Shown: positions 44,564 to 55,010 of the stretch, one piece after another | Layout of the letters: each line of letters opens with the position of its first letter | Position numbering within the stretch: position 1 is the stretch's first letter | Source: Cerioporus squamosus | Taxonomy: Eukaryota; Basidiomycota; Agaricomycetes; Polyporales; Polyporaceae | DNA length: 64,000 nucleotides | Direction: 5' to 3' | NCBI GenBank assembly: GCA_022592435.1 | Contig: JABYQS010000026.1 | Location: forward strand, 248,001-312,000 | Notes under the pieces: model-generated | Seen by the model: the letters and a program-made list of their open reading frames with translations, nothing else | Databases searched by the model: none | Told to the model about the DNA's origin: nothing | Program-made: the position numbers and the translations under genes

Positions 44564-45812
44564 CTTCATAGCGATGCATGCATATCTTTATTGAGGGATT
44601 TTCTTCATTCTTTGAGTGCAAGTTCCAGGACTAGCGTGGATAACTCGAAGCTGCCTCAAAACTCACAACGGGACTAACAACTCGCACAAGTACTCTGGTC
44701 GCTCGGTAGATAAGAGGCTCGAAACAAGATGCATTGGGCAAACTACACAACAGTACAGAAAGGAAAAGTCTATCAGACGAACGCCCTCCTCGCTGGCGAG
44801 CAGGTCCACGGCTGCAAGCAGCGCGTAGACACCGCAAGCCAAACGTCCTCGAGACCGCCGTGAGGCGGCCATGTTCTCGGTTATACGAGGGGGCGCGGGT
44901 GTCATCGACTAGACTTGAAGGATGTGGCATGTGTAAACATGCGAGACTCGAGTTAGTACCTATAAAATAGATCCTAGCTGAGTATGTTCTGAGGAAACAG
45001 CGATGTGCGAGGCCGGCTTATATACTGCGGGAGGGGTGGTCCGTGCGCAGGAGAATTTCTAGGATCACGTGGGGGCGGAACTTCGCTCAGTCTGCGGGTA
45101 GTGAATGGGGCGCTTGTTTCCTACTCTAACTCTCCTGCGCGACGCAATGCGAGGCTGCGAAGCTCGCGGCGTGTCGTCGATAGTTCCAAGGATAGTCGCG
45201 TACCACTGTGTTGCTTCGTGCTCGTTATCGAAAGGTATCTTCCTTAGACTGGCTGCGTGCTCAACACGAGGTGATTCGCAGGACCAGTCATCGCATGCAT
45301 GTTCGCGCCGCGGCAGCTGCGCCCCTTCGGCTCGCGAACGTCCCAGATATCCTCCCGCGACGTTCGAAGTTGTTATATTTTGTGTACCATGGTTGGTCGC
45401 CCGGCGATCTGGGACCTCGGGGAGGACCCTGAGGAAGGTGATCTCGGGAGAGACTAACGAGATGAAGAAGGCTGTGCAGCGTGGACCGTGGTGGTCCTAT
45501 ACCCGATTCGCATCTAGCGTCCCTCTTGCCCTTCTTGTCGCGTCCCCCCACCGGGGTTCGCAGCGTGCGACGGCGCGTGGGCGGACATGCTTCTGTGGTG
45601 CTGCAGTGGTGCTGCGGTAGCGCAGGGCTTCTGCAGCACGTCGTCTGCGCGCTCCGTCGGCACCTGGACGAAGCTCTTATACATGACCACGCCTGGCACC
45701 CTCGCTCTCGTTATCATCCTCTTCGTTGTCCTTGCCTCGAACGCGATCACCACCTTGCTTTCCTTCATCCCGCTGGGTTTGTTTGTATACGCCATAGCTT
45801 ACATCGTCAGGA
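44564..45812. other. 1.2 kb between MED14 and the coiled-coil gene
   Basis: No domain recognised. An open frame at 45587-45820 (plus) encodes a hydrophobic segment (LALVIILFVVLASNAITTLL). It could be an upstream exon of the next gene (donor GTTTGT at about 45776) but more likely is leader sequence. Confidence 0.35.
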
Positions 45813-46936
45813 ATGCATGACCCCACAGCGAACACGAGCTCCTCGGCGCAACTCGCGGTCGACATGACTGCGATCTGCGCGCTGTTAGGTTCCATGAAAG
45901 CAACCTACGGCTCGATGTACGTAGCCGTAGTGCGGCATCAGTCGCCTCATGAACTCGTTGCTTACCATTGTCTCAGGGAGCAGTCTTTCCGAGCACTCAA
46001 CGAGCAGTCCGAGCAAGTGTCGAAGCTCGGGCCTACCATGGTGCGCATGCTCGATGGACTTGCTGAAATGCTGTACTCATGACGTCATGCATTCTCTAGG
46101 ACGCGGCCAAGGAGAACCTCATAATCATTCGTCGGCAAATCCAGGAACACGACCATTCGCAAGAGGGGCGTGTGGCCGAGGTGCGCAAGATGATCAAGGA
46201 AGAGATCAAGGTAGTCGCCGGCAATGCTCTTCGGTACGTGCGGTGTTCTCTACCTGGTCAGAGTGTTCTGTTTGACTCACATACACTCGTCCCCACAGTG
46301 ATCAGATACGCGACCAGATCAAGCTTGAGGTGGCGAAGCAGGTCCGGGAGCAGATGGAAGCGCAGATGCACGAGCATCTCCCCGTCCCGCTTGCTCAGCA
46401 AGCAGACGAAAGTCGCCAGCAGATCGTGGAGGTCAAGCATGCCTGTCGAGAACTCGTAGGTACACGTCCTTTCATACAAGCGTCGCGATTCTCATGCTCC
46501 TCTGCGCATGTAGGGAGGCGCGTCGGAAGAACGCGGGTCTCAGGCCGTCCCCGAGCAACCTCAATGACCCGCTCGAGGTCGTCTTGAAGCCAGACGGGAC
46601 GAAGAGCTCGCTGTATCCGGCGAATCTGCGCTCGCTCTTCGCCTACGATAGTACGCGTCGTCTATCACGGGCCCTCTACAGATTCCCTGACTCCCTTGGC
46701 ATGTTAGACGCAAAGGCGCGCTCGCTACTTAACGACTTCGGCCTGCACGACCACGGCGTGCTCGAGAAGAACTTGAACCGATTCATGGCGCATGTCGGTA
46801 CGTACCTGTTCGCTTCAGTGACGGTCGTGCGGTGACGCAACGTTTGGCAGGGATCAGGTTTGAGCTGGTCCCTGTGTCCGCCAGCAACGTAACCAGCCCG
46901 AGGACGAGGACAGCGGACGTTTCTCCTCTGAAGTAA
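45813..46936 (+). CDS. Uncharacterised coiled-coil protein
   Basis: Seven exons (45813-45916, 45977-46040, 46100-46233, 46299-46455, 46518-46650, 46708-46797, 46851-46936) join in frame to 255 residues. The centre is a long coiled coil (MIKEEIKVVAGNALRDQIRD, KLEVAKQVREQMEAQMHEHL), and the C-terminal part carries LKPDGTKSSLYPANLRSLFA and KNLNRFMAHVGIRFELVPV. Sequences of this style occur as hypothetical proteins in other mushroom-forming fungi, from general recollection rather than a search. No function known. The start ATG gives MHDPTANTSSSAQLAVDMTA; an alternative first exon at 45682 would add a transmembrane segment through an intron with donor GTTTGT. Confidence 0.75.
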
Positions 46937-47498
46937 GTTGTCGGACTCTAACCTTGCTTGGTCTCCCGCACATTGCCGCGCCGCTGTTCTGTCCCTCGCT
47001 TAGACTGTTGTACTATATAGGAGCTACCTTGGTGCGCGTTGGTGTTGTAATCATACTCTGCTCGCGATGTAAACCGTCCTTTGACATGATTCTTATCGAA
47101 TGCCGTCGTGAGCAAGCACTCTGCCTGATTAGCAGCGACATCAGGCATAAAGGAGATGCGTAAACGCTACACGCGCGGGGTATCCGTGGCAGGAGGACAA
47201 CACAATGTCCAGAAGGAGGTGAATGACTATTGCCCTTGTTCTCGACAACCCCAGGCATCAAGCAAGCGACGAACAAGGTGCAAGTTCAATACTAGTCTTC
47301 AGCAGCGCTAGGGTGGGCCCAATCAATACAAAGCGGCAGTGAGCACAAGGAACTCCTCGGCAAGAAGCCTAGCTAAGCAATGGCGGAGATGCTCTTTGTT
47401 CGCCGCTCGAGCAACCGCGCAGAACTTCGGAAGAACTTGAACGAGCTGTCTTGATAGACGGCGTCAACGCCGCCGGCGGAGGTTGCGCGATGCGAGAA
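46937..47498. other. Gap after the coiled-coil gene
   Basis: Nothing recognised; holds the 3' flank of the coiled-coil gene. Confidence 0.4.
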
Positions 47499-47630
47499 TC
47501 AGCGGCGCCAGGAGACGAGCGTTTGTTGAACGCAGACAAGGAGGACTGCGACATCGATACTTGAGAGGACTGGGGTCAGTGTCAGGAGGAAGACGAGGAG
47601 GGCTGCGGCGGGCAATAAAGAGAAGGCCAT
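47499..47630 (-). CDS. Possible 43-codon hydrophobic small ORF
   Basis: ATG at 47630 opens a 43-residue frame starting MAFSLLPAAALLVFLLTLTP and ending LVSWRR. It is one continuous hydrophobic segment with a signal-peptide look. It may be the first exon of a small secreted or membrane protein (a GTATCG donor follows TPVLSS), or chance. No downstream exon was found. Listed because its composition differs from nearby non-coding frames. Confidence 0.25.
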   Translation of the reverse strand: MAFSLLPAAALLVFLLTLTPVLSSIDVAVLLVCVQQTLVSWRR

Positions 47631-48019
47631 TGGTAGATCTGATTAGATGAGGTTATTGATGCGTACAAAGTGAGTAAACGGGAGTAATCGGCAAGATAAG
47701 ATTAGATTTGTATGCCGGATTAGTGCAGATTCAATCGGCTAGTAAGGAGATCAATGGGCAGGATACAAACGAGCGAACCGGAGTTCGGATGCGTGTCGCG
47801 ACGATGGACGGCTCGCAGGCCTGATCCTCTCACCTCTCCTTCCTTCTCTTCCTCCATTCCTTCCTTCCCTCCTCTCCGTTCCTTCTCCGCCCCACGCCCT
47901 CGTCGTCCCGCCCGACGTCGTTGCGCCCGATGCCCGCGAGGACCCTCCCGAACACGTCCCCCGACCCCGCCCTCAGTCCCCCTCGGTTCTACACACGGAT
48001 TGCGCCTCACACGCCACCA
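47631..48019 (+). promoter_or_regulatory. Upstream region of the FAM72-like gene with CT tract
   Basis: A pyrimidine run at 47825-47889 made of CCTT and CTCC units lies about 130 bp before the chosen start. The frame stays open through part of this interval, so an earlier start (47921) is possible. Confidence 0.45.
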
Positions 48020-49845
48020 ATGTCTCGCCCGCACAGAGACAGCTACGACGACAGAACCCTAGAGCCCACATACCACGCTGCTGGGATGCCCCCTCCGAAC
48101 GCACGTCCCGACCCAGACTATGCCGCACAACAAAGCTGGCTGCCTCCACCGACGCAGCGCGTATACCCAGACCCATCTTCGATACCCCCGCATTGGCAGA
48201 TCCATCCCGCCACGATCCAGCAGTTTCGTGATGGCCGCACATACGTGCCTCCGCCTCCCGTGCTGCAGACTTCCCGACTCCCTTGGCAGCACCCGTACAG
48301 CCGTACGCTCCAGACTCAGGCCTTCAACACGCCACCGCCTCCCCCCTTACCGCACAAGGTGTGGATCCTTGATTGCAAAGGCTGCGGTACTTTCCTCACC
48401 AACCGAGGCATGAAGGTGAGCGAGTCCACTCCGCCCGATCCCTTCTTGTATGGTAGTCTGCAGCTCGACGGGCGACCCCGACTGCTCCGCCCACTTCTCC
48501 CCGTTACATGTATCATTACGGCACGAGGATGCGGGCGGGCGGGCGGGGTGACGGCGAGCTTCGAACCGCCTTTCTAGCGATCGTACCCGCTATCGGTGAC
48601 ACTGACACTTTACGATCCCAGGCTGTCCTTCTATTACGTCCCAACGTGCCCCTCTACTCAACGGATGCCTTACCCATCAACTGTTCCGCCTTCTCGTCCG
48701 AGGCGGAGGCTCCGACACATGCGGCCACCTCTTCGGTATCGTCCTCGTCGTCCGCCCGCTCGTCCATCTCAGGACCCAGCGGGGAACCCCCGCAAGCTGC
48801 AGGGTCAGCAGAGCGGTCCCCGTCGCGTACCTGCGAGTGCCTCACACAAACACTCTGCTGCCATGGCTGCGGCAATCCGGTCGGCTACATGATTGTATCC
48901 CCTTGCCAGCGATGTACCTCGTCAATAACAGTGAACAATCGCGCCACGAACGGCCACCGCTTCGTCTTCTACTCCAGCGAGATCACTGCCTGCGAACGGC
49001 ACTACGTCCACGGAGAACGAGGCGTACATCCCTTCCACCCGTCTCCGCCAGCGGCCCCTATGCAAGCCATACAGAACGGTTTGGCGGGATTAACCATCGG
49101 GACTCCCTCGTCGCGATCTTCCATCCCGAGTCTGGTCCCTGCATCTCCCCCGTCCCCGAGCACGCCAGCCTCGATGCCCCCTCTATCGCCTGGCCCTGCG
49201 CTTCCTGGAAGAAGGACGTCAGTTGATTATCTCCCGACGCCCCCTCCTGAGCCCGAGAGCCCGTTCACGCCAAACGCACGAATTGTACCTTCCACATCGG
49301 TGCCCGCGTCAGCCACCGCGCGCCGCTCGACTGTCAGCACGAGCACGAGTTCGAGTTCAACGCCCGGTCGGATTCGTGCTGGACCGCTGGAGGATGCTCG
49401 CCAGATACCTCCTCCCCCGGTCCCTCCCAACTCGCACTCGACTTCTCCATACACGGGCACCACCCCGAACGTCGCCGCCGATGCGTCGATTCAGGCATCT
49501 CCGCCTGTGCCACCGTCTCCCTCTCGCGCCCGCGCTGCTTCTGCATCTGCGGCCTCGTCCATCCTGAATGCCGCTCCATTGCAAGTACACATTGTGAACG
49601 GCACGCCGGTCTTCCTCCAGAGGCCTTTACATCTCATCCAGCCGATCCAAGGGCCTCCGCCTCCTCCACCTGCTCTAGAGCCGCTCAAGGCCGGCGAGGT
49701 ACTGTATTGGCACCACTTGCTCAAGAGCGGCGCGATTCCCGCGGTATCTGAGGACCCGCGTGCACGCGTGGGTAAGCCCGAGTCGAAGGACGAAAACCCC
49801 GGTCGGCGCAACACGATTCCCAGCGGTGTTGTCGCCGGGCGGTGA
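48020..49845 (+). CDS. FAM72-domain protein with long disordered flanks
   Basis: Two exons (48020-48415 and 48622-49845) give 539 residues. The FAM72 domain is spread over the junction: WILDCKGCGTFLTNRGMK at the end of exon 1, AVLLLRPNVPLYSTDALPI at the start of exon 2, then CECLTQTLCCHGCGNPVGYM and VSPCQRCTSSITVNNRATNG with HRFVFYSSEITACERHYV. The Cys pairs (CxxC, CCxxC, CxxC) look like a zinc site. A Ser-rich insert of about 65 residues separates the domain halves. The N-terminal 110 residues and the C-terminal 280 are Pro/Ser-rich and disordered. Animal FAM72 proteins are about 150 residues and bind the uracil glycosylase UNG2 and affect proliferation; whether the fungal protein does so is unknown. 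ATG at 48020 (MSRPHRDSYDDR) is my choice. Confidence 0.85.
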
Positions 49846-51180
49846 TGCGCTCAATTGCGTTCGGGCCGACGTACCTGCTTCGACGGAACGAAGGCCCTGC
49901 CAGTGCCACCTCCAGAGCACTGACGCCTATCCACTCAACAAACACCGCCTCGTTCTCCTCGGAGTTCGAACGGACGGACTATCTATCTGTGTTTATTCTT
50001 CATTAACATTGTATATTTTGCACGCTGGGCACGATGAGCCCAAGTCCTGTACCTCGGTGTCCAATTCACGGCCGGGTGTGCGTCCGTCCCCAGCCGTCCC
50101 CCTGCCCTACACTATGTCCAAGTCTCACGTCTCCCACGTTACGATCGAAACGTTCCCCGTCTACGCTTCTTGACACGCCCACCCTCGCACGGAACTTCCC
50201 TGTCCCTGTCGATACCCCCGCGCCCGCTTGTATCAATCATCCTGCACACGCATCTCGTCATTTATTCTGGAATCTGGAAGGCTCGCTGTTGTCGCTTCTC
50301 CATCTGTCTAGGTATCATCAACTCCCGCCTGCAATCCCCATTCTGCGTCGTCCATTCTCCTCTTCTTGTGACGTTGTCCAGGCTCGTACCGGAGCCTTTA
50401 GCCTGGTATCCCGTGTCCCCGCTACCCCGTTACCCCGTTATTGGCGTCCGTTATCGGTCATTGTCATTGTTATTTGTCTTTTCCCATCGTCGCTGTCGCT
50501 GTCGTGTTTGCATTCTCCATTGCATCGCGCTCTTCGCGTTCACGTTGTTGTTCTCCCATACTTACGCCGCCTCCATCTCGTATTCATCTCTCCTCTCCAC
50601 GTCACCGCCCGCATACCAAACGTCCAAATCATCGCTCCGCATCTCCCATCACACTCCTCGCGCGTAGACTTCATACCTATGTCACTGTCACTCGCCCCAT
50701 TGTATCTACCGCCCAAGCATTGACATGTCTCTGTTTTAGCCACCGTCAGAAGGTTCAAGGCGTCTTTCGGGGCGCCCGACGTCTTCTCTCCGCTGACACC
50801 GTTATCCAGGATACAGTATTGGCTGGACGTGTCTTCAGACTTCCTTGCATTGCGCACCGAGTGTGCCGAAGACTGGATCTGCGGTAAGAATGCTGTTCCT
50901 ATGATGTGCTCTGACAGCGTTTGCGCGTGATGTTGATAGACCCAGCACACATGAGGTGTTTGACGCATCGCTGCTGTCCCGTCGCGCCGTTAAGGTAGGA
51001 TACTAACGGGCAATGTAGTTGGTCCTACCCGTATCCTGAAGAGAAAGGCGCACACAGCGAGACTTAGTCGAGGCCATCTACCTCGTTGCTGCACGTCCAG
51101 TCCCGGAGTAAGTCCCTCCGCCATCGTGCATTCGTTCTCTTACAAACATTCGTTTTAGTAATACTCTACAACGAGCAAAG
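49846..51180. other. 1.3 kb pyrimidine-rich region
   Basis: The plus strand at about 50030-50720 is strongly C/T biased and therefore open in all three plus frames; these frames have the Pro/Ser/Leu composition expected of the bias and no domain. Most likely the 3' untranslated region of the FAM72-like gene plus spacer. Confidence 0.45.
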
Positions 51181-52068
51181 TCACAAGGGTGGTATCTCCC
51201 CCGGCCAGAACGCATTCCCTCCCTTGTTCTTCTCGTACCAAGGGATATCATGCGCCAGAATCACATGCGCCCGTTTGTTCTCCTCCAGCAGCCTCGCGAT
51301 GTTCGCAATCTGCGCCTCCGCCTTCTCGACGTCCACATGCATACACACCGGCTGGCGCGCGATCTTCCCCTCGCCCTTGATCAGCCTCCAGTCGTGCGCA
51401 CTGTCGGCAGCGAGATAGAGCCATCCGCCGTCCGCAGACGTCCGCACGAGGATGTTGACGTGTCCCGGCAGGTGGCCCGTCGCGTCGACGATGTACAAGC
51501 TCCCGTCCCCGTAGAAGTCGTGCGCATGGGCGAACGGTCCGATCGCAGGGGCACTGGAGAGGTCGAGGTACTCGACGCGCTCCTTCGGAATGCCCTCGAA
51601 GCACCTGGTCGAGAACTCCTGCGTGTGGCCGGTCGTGTGGTCCGGCAACGCACGCGCCCCAGCACCGACGATCACCTTCGCCTTCGAGAAGGGGGTCGGG
51701 TCCCCGACGTGGTCGATGTGGATGTGGGAGATGCAGACGTAATTGACGTCCGCGGGGCTGAGTCCGCCTTTGACGAGCGAGTCGGCCACGTCCTGCGGGG
51801 CGCCCATGTCCATACCAGCACCGCGCACCTGCTCAACGTACTCAGGTGGCGCGTGCGTTGCCCAGTCCTTGTGCACGCCGAGGTCGAAGACGAACGTCTC
51901 TGGGCGCGTGGAGTGGCGGATGAGGAAGCAGAGAACAGGGACGACGGTGAGCTCTCCCGGGGTGGGGTCGGGGTCGACGAACCAGGCCGAGGGGATCTTG
52001 ACGTGGCCGCCTTCCAAGGCAGAGACTTTGCAGAACGCTTGGTTCTGGGCGGGAGGTGGTAAGCTCAT
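51181..52068 (-). CDS. MBL-fold lactonase-like hydrolase, gene 3
   Basis: Intact single-exon coding region of 295 residues starting MSLPPPAQNQAFCKVSALEG. Metal motif HIHIDH in VCISHIHIDHVGDPTPF, then GHLPGHVN, AADSAHDW and ILAHDIPWYEKN. It differs from the others by a longer acidic loop (VDPDPTPGELTVVP) near residue 35 and by PDHTTGHTQEFSTRC in the substrate-side loop. A probable leader intron (donor 52126, acceptor ending 52077) ends 8 bases before the ATG. Subgroup II, with genes 2 and 5. Substrate unknown; homoserine lactone or another lactone is the family expectation. Confidence 0.9.
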   Translation of the reverse strand: MSLPPPAQNQAFCKVSALEGGHVKIPSAWFVDPDPTPGELTVVPVLCFLIRHSTRPETFVFDLGVHKDWATHAPPEYVEQVRGAGMDMGAPQDVADSLVKGGLSPADVNYVCISHIHIDHVGDPTPFSKAKVIVGAGARALPDHTTGHTQEFSTRCFEGIPKERVEYLDLSSAPAIGPFAHAHDFYGDGSLYIVDATGHLPGHVNILVRTSADGGWLYLAADSAHDWRLIKGEGKIARQPVCMHVDVEKAEAQIANIARLLEENKRAHVILAHDIPWYEKNKGGNAFWPGEIPPL

Positions 52069-52741
52069 GGTGTCTACTGGGGAGTCGAATTAGTAACGTC
52101 GGTGAGTCTGGACAGATATCACTCACAGGAGGTTGGATAGATCGAAGGGTTGGTCTATCTTCGCTGCGTCGCACTTGCCTTAAGTACGCCGCCCCGCGCG
52201 CTGACTCCTGATCTCCACAGGCTGTAACATGCGAGCCCTACTCTCGTGTCGTTCTCGAAAATCGCGTCATACTTAGGTCCACAGCGGCACAACAGAGTCG
52301 GAGCCTTCATCTGTGATCACTGTGATCAATGTCACCTGAGCGACAAACTACATACCCGACAAGCACACGGTACCGTCGACCCCGCCGTGTCCCCAACGTG
52401 GCAACGTCATCTTGCAGGCAGGCGTGGAAGACACTAGCACGTTGCAGGACGATCCTTCGCACGGTCACTGACGCAGCCTCCAGTATCGGAAACGAACGGT
52501 AGCATAACTACGATACACACGCTGACAACTCTCAAGGCGACGCATCGACAGCCCTGGCAACCTCGGACTATACACGAGATCGGCGGAATATCATCGTCCT
52601 CGCTGGCTTAGGTGAGCATAGCAGTCTGCATAGCCATCCAGGACAACTAATAGCGAGAAATCGGACTTCAGCGAATACCGGAGCCAAGGTCAATCTGACA
52701 AATCCTCCCGGCGTCTGCGGTCAATGTCAATATCGGAAGGC
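52069..52741. other. Gap between MBL-fold genes 3 and 4
   Basis: Holds the leader intron and promoter of gene 3 and the 3' flank of gene 4. Nothing else recognised. Confidence 0.4.
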
Positions 52742-53638
52742 TCAGAGCGATGCGATCTTGTCCGGCCAGTATCCCTTTCCCTCCTTTACGAACGGACGGT
52801 CGTGCGCCAGCAGCACCCGCACCCTCGGTGTCGCTACCAACGCCTTGATGCGTTCAATGGTCTCCTCCGCCTTCGCTCTGTCCTCGTGAATGCAGCCCCA
52901 CCTGTGGTGGCACCCAATCCCCGCCTCCCCGGTCAGCAGGCGCCAGTCGTGCGCACTATCCCCACCGAGGTACACCCACCCGCCGTCCGCCGAGGTGCGT
53001 GCCATGATGTTGAGGTGTCCCGGGATGTGCCCAGGCGCGTCGACGATGTACAGGCTGCTGTCGCCATACACGTCCAGCGCCCGAGGGAGCGGCCCGAGCG
53101 GGGCCCACACCTCGTTCTTGGCTGTGGCTGGGATCTCGAGCTCAGGGTTGACGAACACCGTGCGCTCGAGGTCCACGTCGACAGCGTAGAGGGTGTTTTT
53201 GTACTCGGGCCCCTGCTCGGCGATGATTTTGCAGGCGCCGTTCCCGAGGATGAACGTGGCGTTCGGGAACGCGCGCGGGAAGCCGGTGTGGTCGAAGTGG
53301 ATGTGGGAGAGGACAACGCGCTTGACGTCGGCGCGCGAGACCCCGCCTCTCTCGAGGGCGGCGGGGATGTCGCGCCCTTGGAGCGTCATGCCCATCTTGC
53401 GCGAGAGCTCGAGGGCGCCGGTGGAGTAGTTCTCGACGTCAGGTCGGATGCCGAGGTCGAAGAGGAGGATGTCGCCCGTGCGCGAGTGGCGGAGCAGGAA
53501 GGAGAGCACGGGCAGGTCTGTCATCTCGTCCCCCTTGGCGACGTCGACGAGCTGGCCCAAGAGCATGTTGATGTGTCCCGCGTCGAACGCGGAGACGTCG
53601 CAGTATGCTTGGTCCTTGGCTGGAGGTGGTAGACTCAT
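52742..53638 (-). CDS. MBL-fold lactonase-like hydrolase, gene 4
   Basis: 298 residues from MSLPPPAKDQAYCDVSAFDA to PDKIASL. Metal motif HIHFDH in VVLSHIHFDHTGFPRAF, then DAPGHIPGHLN, GGDSAHDW and LLAHDRPFVKEG. The frame is open upstream to 53770, but the sequence there contains a probable leader intron (donor GTGATC at 53700, acceptor CTCACCAG ending 53640), and the family start MSLPPPA argues for 53638. It is the closest relative of gene 1 (shared LVDVAKGDEM/LVDIAKEGEM region and GRDIPAALERGGVSRADVK), so the two clusters each contain one subgroup I member. Confidence 0.9.
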   Translation of the reverse strand: MSLPPPAKDQAYCDVSAFDAGHINMLLGQLVDVAKGDEMTDLPVLSFLLRHSRTGDILLFDLGIRPDVENYSTGALELSRKMGMTLQGRDIPAALERGGVSRADVKRVVLSHIHFDHTGFPRAFPNATFILGNGACKIIAEQGPEYKNTLYAVDVDLERTVFVNPELEIPATAKNEVWAPLGPLPRALDVYGDSSLYIVDAPGHIPGHLNIMARTSADGGWVYLGGDSAHDWRLLTGEAGIGCHHRWGCIHEDRAKAEETIERIKALVATPRVRVLLAHDRPFVKEGKGYWPDKIASL

Positions 53639-54117
53639 GCTGGTGAGGCAAGGGTTGTCAGCAGCGGGGACCGTCGCGGAGAACGGGACAGGGAGATCAC
53701 CTTCTGGTGCGAGACGCAGCTTGTGGTGGTCGTGGGCGTTGGGTTGTCGGCGCGGGGGCGTCCTGGACACTTAAGACTCAAAAGGCACGTCATATGGTCC
53801 TGAACTTCAATCTCGTTCTCATGGCACATCAGTGAACCGCGAGAATATCTTGCTTGAACCTTCTTGTCCTGGACGTCCTTGACCAACTTTCGTTATACTA
53901 TTGCCTCAAGATCGATTCCTGGTGTCAGTCGGTGGCCGGTCAGGTATATCATCTCACACTTCGATGCCATTTTGTTCGGTACCGTAATCCTATAATACAG
54001 TTCCTGTACATAAAGCATTCGCTTCAAAACCTATTTTGCGCATGGACTCGTGAGCAACTACTCCCACCAGAAAGCACCAGATGCACACGTACCTCTCGAG
54101 GCCGCCGGCACGATTCG
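53639..54117. other. Gap between MBL-fold genes 4 and 5
   Basis: Leader of gene 4 and 3' flank of gene 5. No other feature seen. Confidence 0.4.
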
Positions 54118-55010
54118 CTACAACGACTCAATCTTTCCCGGCCAGAACGCCGCTCCGTCCTTGTTCTTCTCGTACCAAGGCACGTCGTGCGCCAACACTA
54201 CTCGCACCCTCGGATTCTCCTTCATGAGCGTCCGTATCCTCCCAATGTGCTCCTCACTCGCAGCAACGTTGAGATGCGCGCAGCCGAAGAGCGGGTGGTG
54301 TCCGATTTTGCCCGTCCCGTTGATGAGACTCCAGTCGTGCGCGCTGTCGCCGGCGAGGTAGATCCACCCTCCGTCCGCAGACGTCCGAGCGAGGAAGTTT
54401 AGGTGTCCAGGCAAGTGCCCGGGGCCCGCATCGACGACGTACAGGCTCCCGTCGCCGTAAAAGTCGAGTGCGTGCGGGAAGGGTCCGAGCGCGGGCCACC
54501 CCTCGGGGTCGAGGAACGTCGTGCGGCCCTCGGGGAGAGTCTCCTGCAGGATGGCCGAGTTGGGGTTCTTCGGCCACCCGTCTGTGACGAGCGGGCGAGC
54601 GTCCTCCCAGAGAAAACTTGTGCGTTGGGGAAGAGGGAGGCGTCGCCGGTGTGGTCGAAGTGGAGGTGCGAGATGCAGAGGTGGGTGATGTCCGTGGGCT
54701 TCGTGCCGCCCTTGGCAAGCGCCTCAATAACGTCCTGCGGGACCTTGATGTCGAAGTGCAGTTTCTCTGCGAGGTACTTAATGGTATGCGGAGGTAGAGC
54801 AGTCGCGAAGTCCTTGCGGATGCCGAGGTCGAAGAGGAAGAGGTCGGGCTTGGTGGTGTGCCGGATGAGGAAGGAGAGTGCGGGGACCTCGACAAAGGTG
54901 TCGTCGCTGACGCCATCGAGCATCCACGCCAAGGGTGCCTTCACGGACCCTGCTTCAAGAGCAGAGACATGGCAATACGCCTGATTGGGGGCGGGAGGGG
55001 GGAGACTCAT
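54118..55010 (-). pseudogene. MBL-fold lactonase-like gene 5, single frameshift
   Basis: Starts MSLPPPAPNQAYCHVSALEA and keeps the metal motif HLHFDH in LCISHLHFDHTGDASLF. At 54606-54608 the frame slips by one base after AQVFSG. Beyond it a different frame continues with good family sequence (PEGRTTFLDPEGWPALGPF, GHLPGHLNFLARTSADGGWI, DSAHDWSLI, VVLAHDVPWYEKN). The site is a run of three G on the coding strand where four would keep the frame. It is either a very young pseudogene or a base-calling gap; everything else in the gene is intact. A probable leader intron precedes the ATG (donor GTATGA). Confidence 0.75.

Noticed and set aside
50034..50723. 229-codon plus-strand frame
   Set aside because: Open in all three plus frames because the strand is pyrimidine-rich; the composition follows the bias.
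53639..53770. In-frame N-terminal extension of MBL-fold gene 4
   Set aside because: The interval contains a good leader intron and all paralogues start at MSLPPPA.
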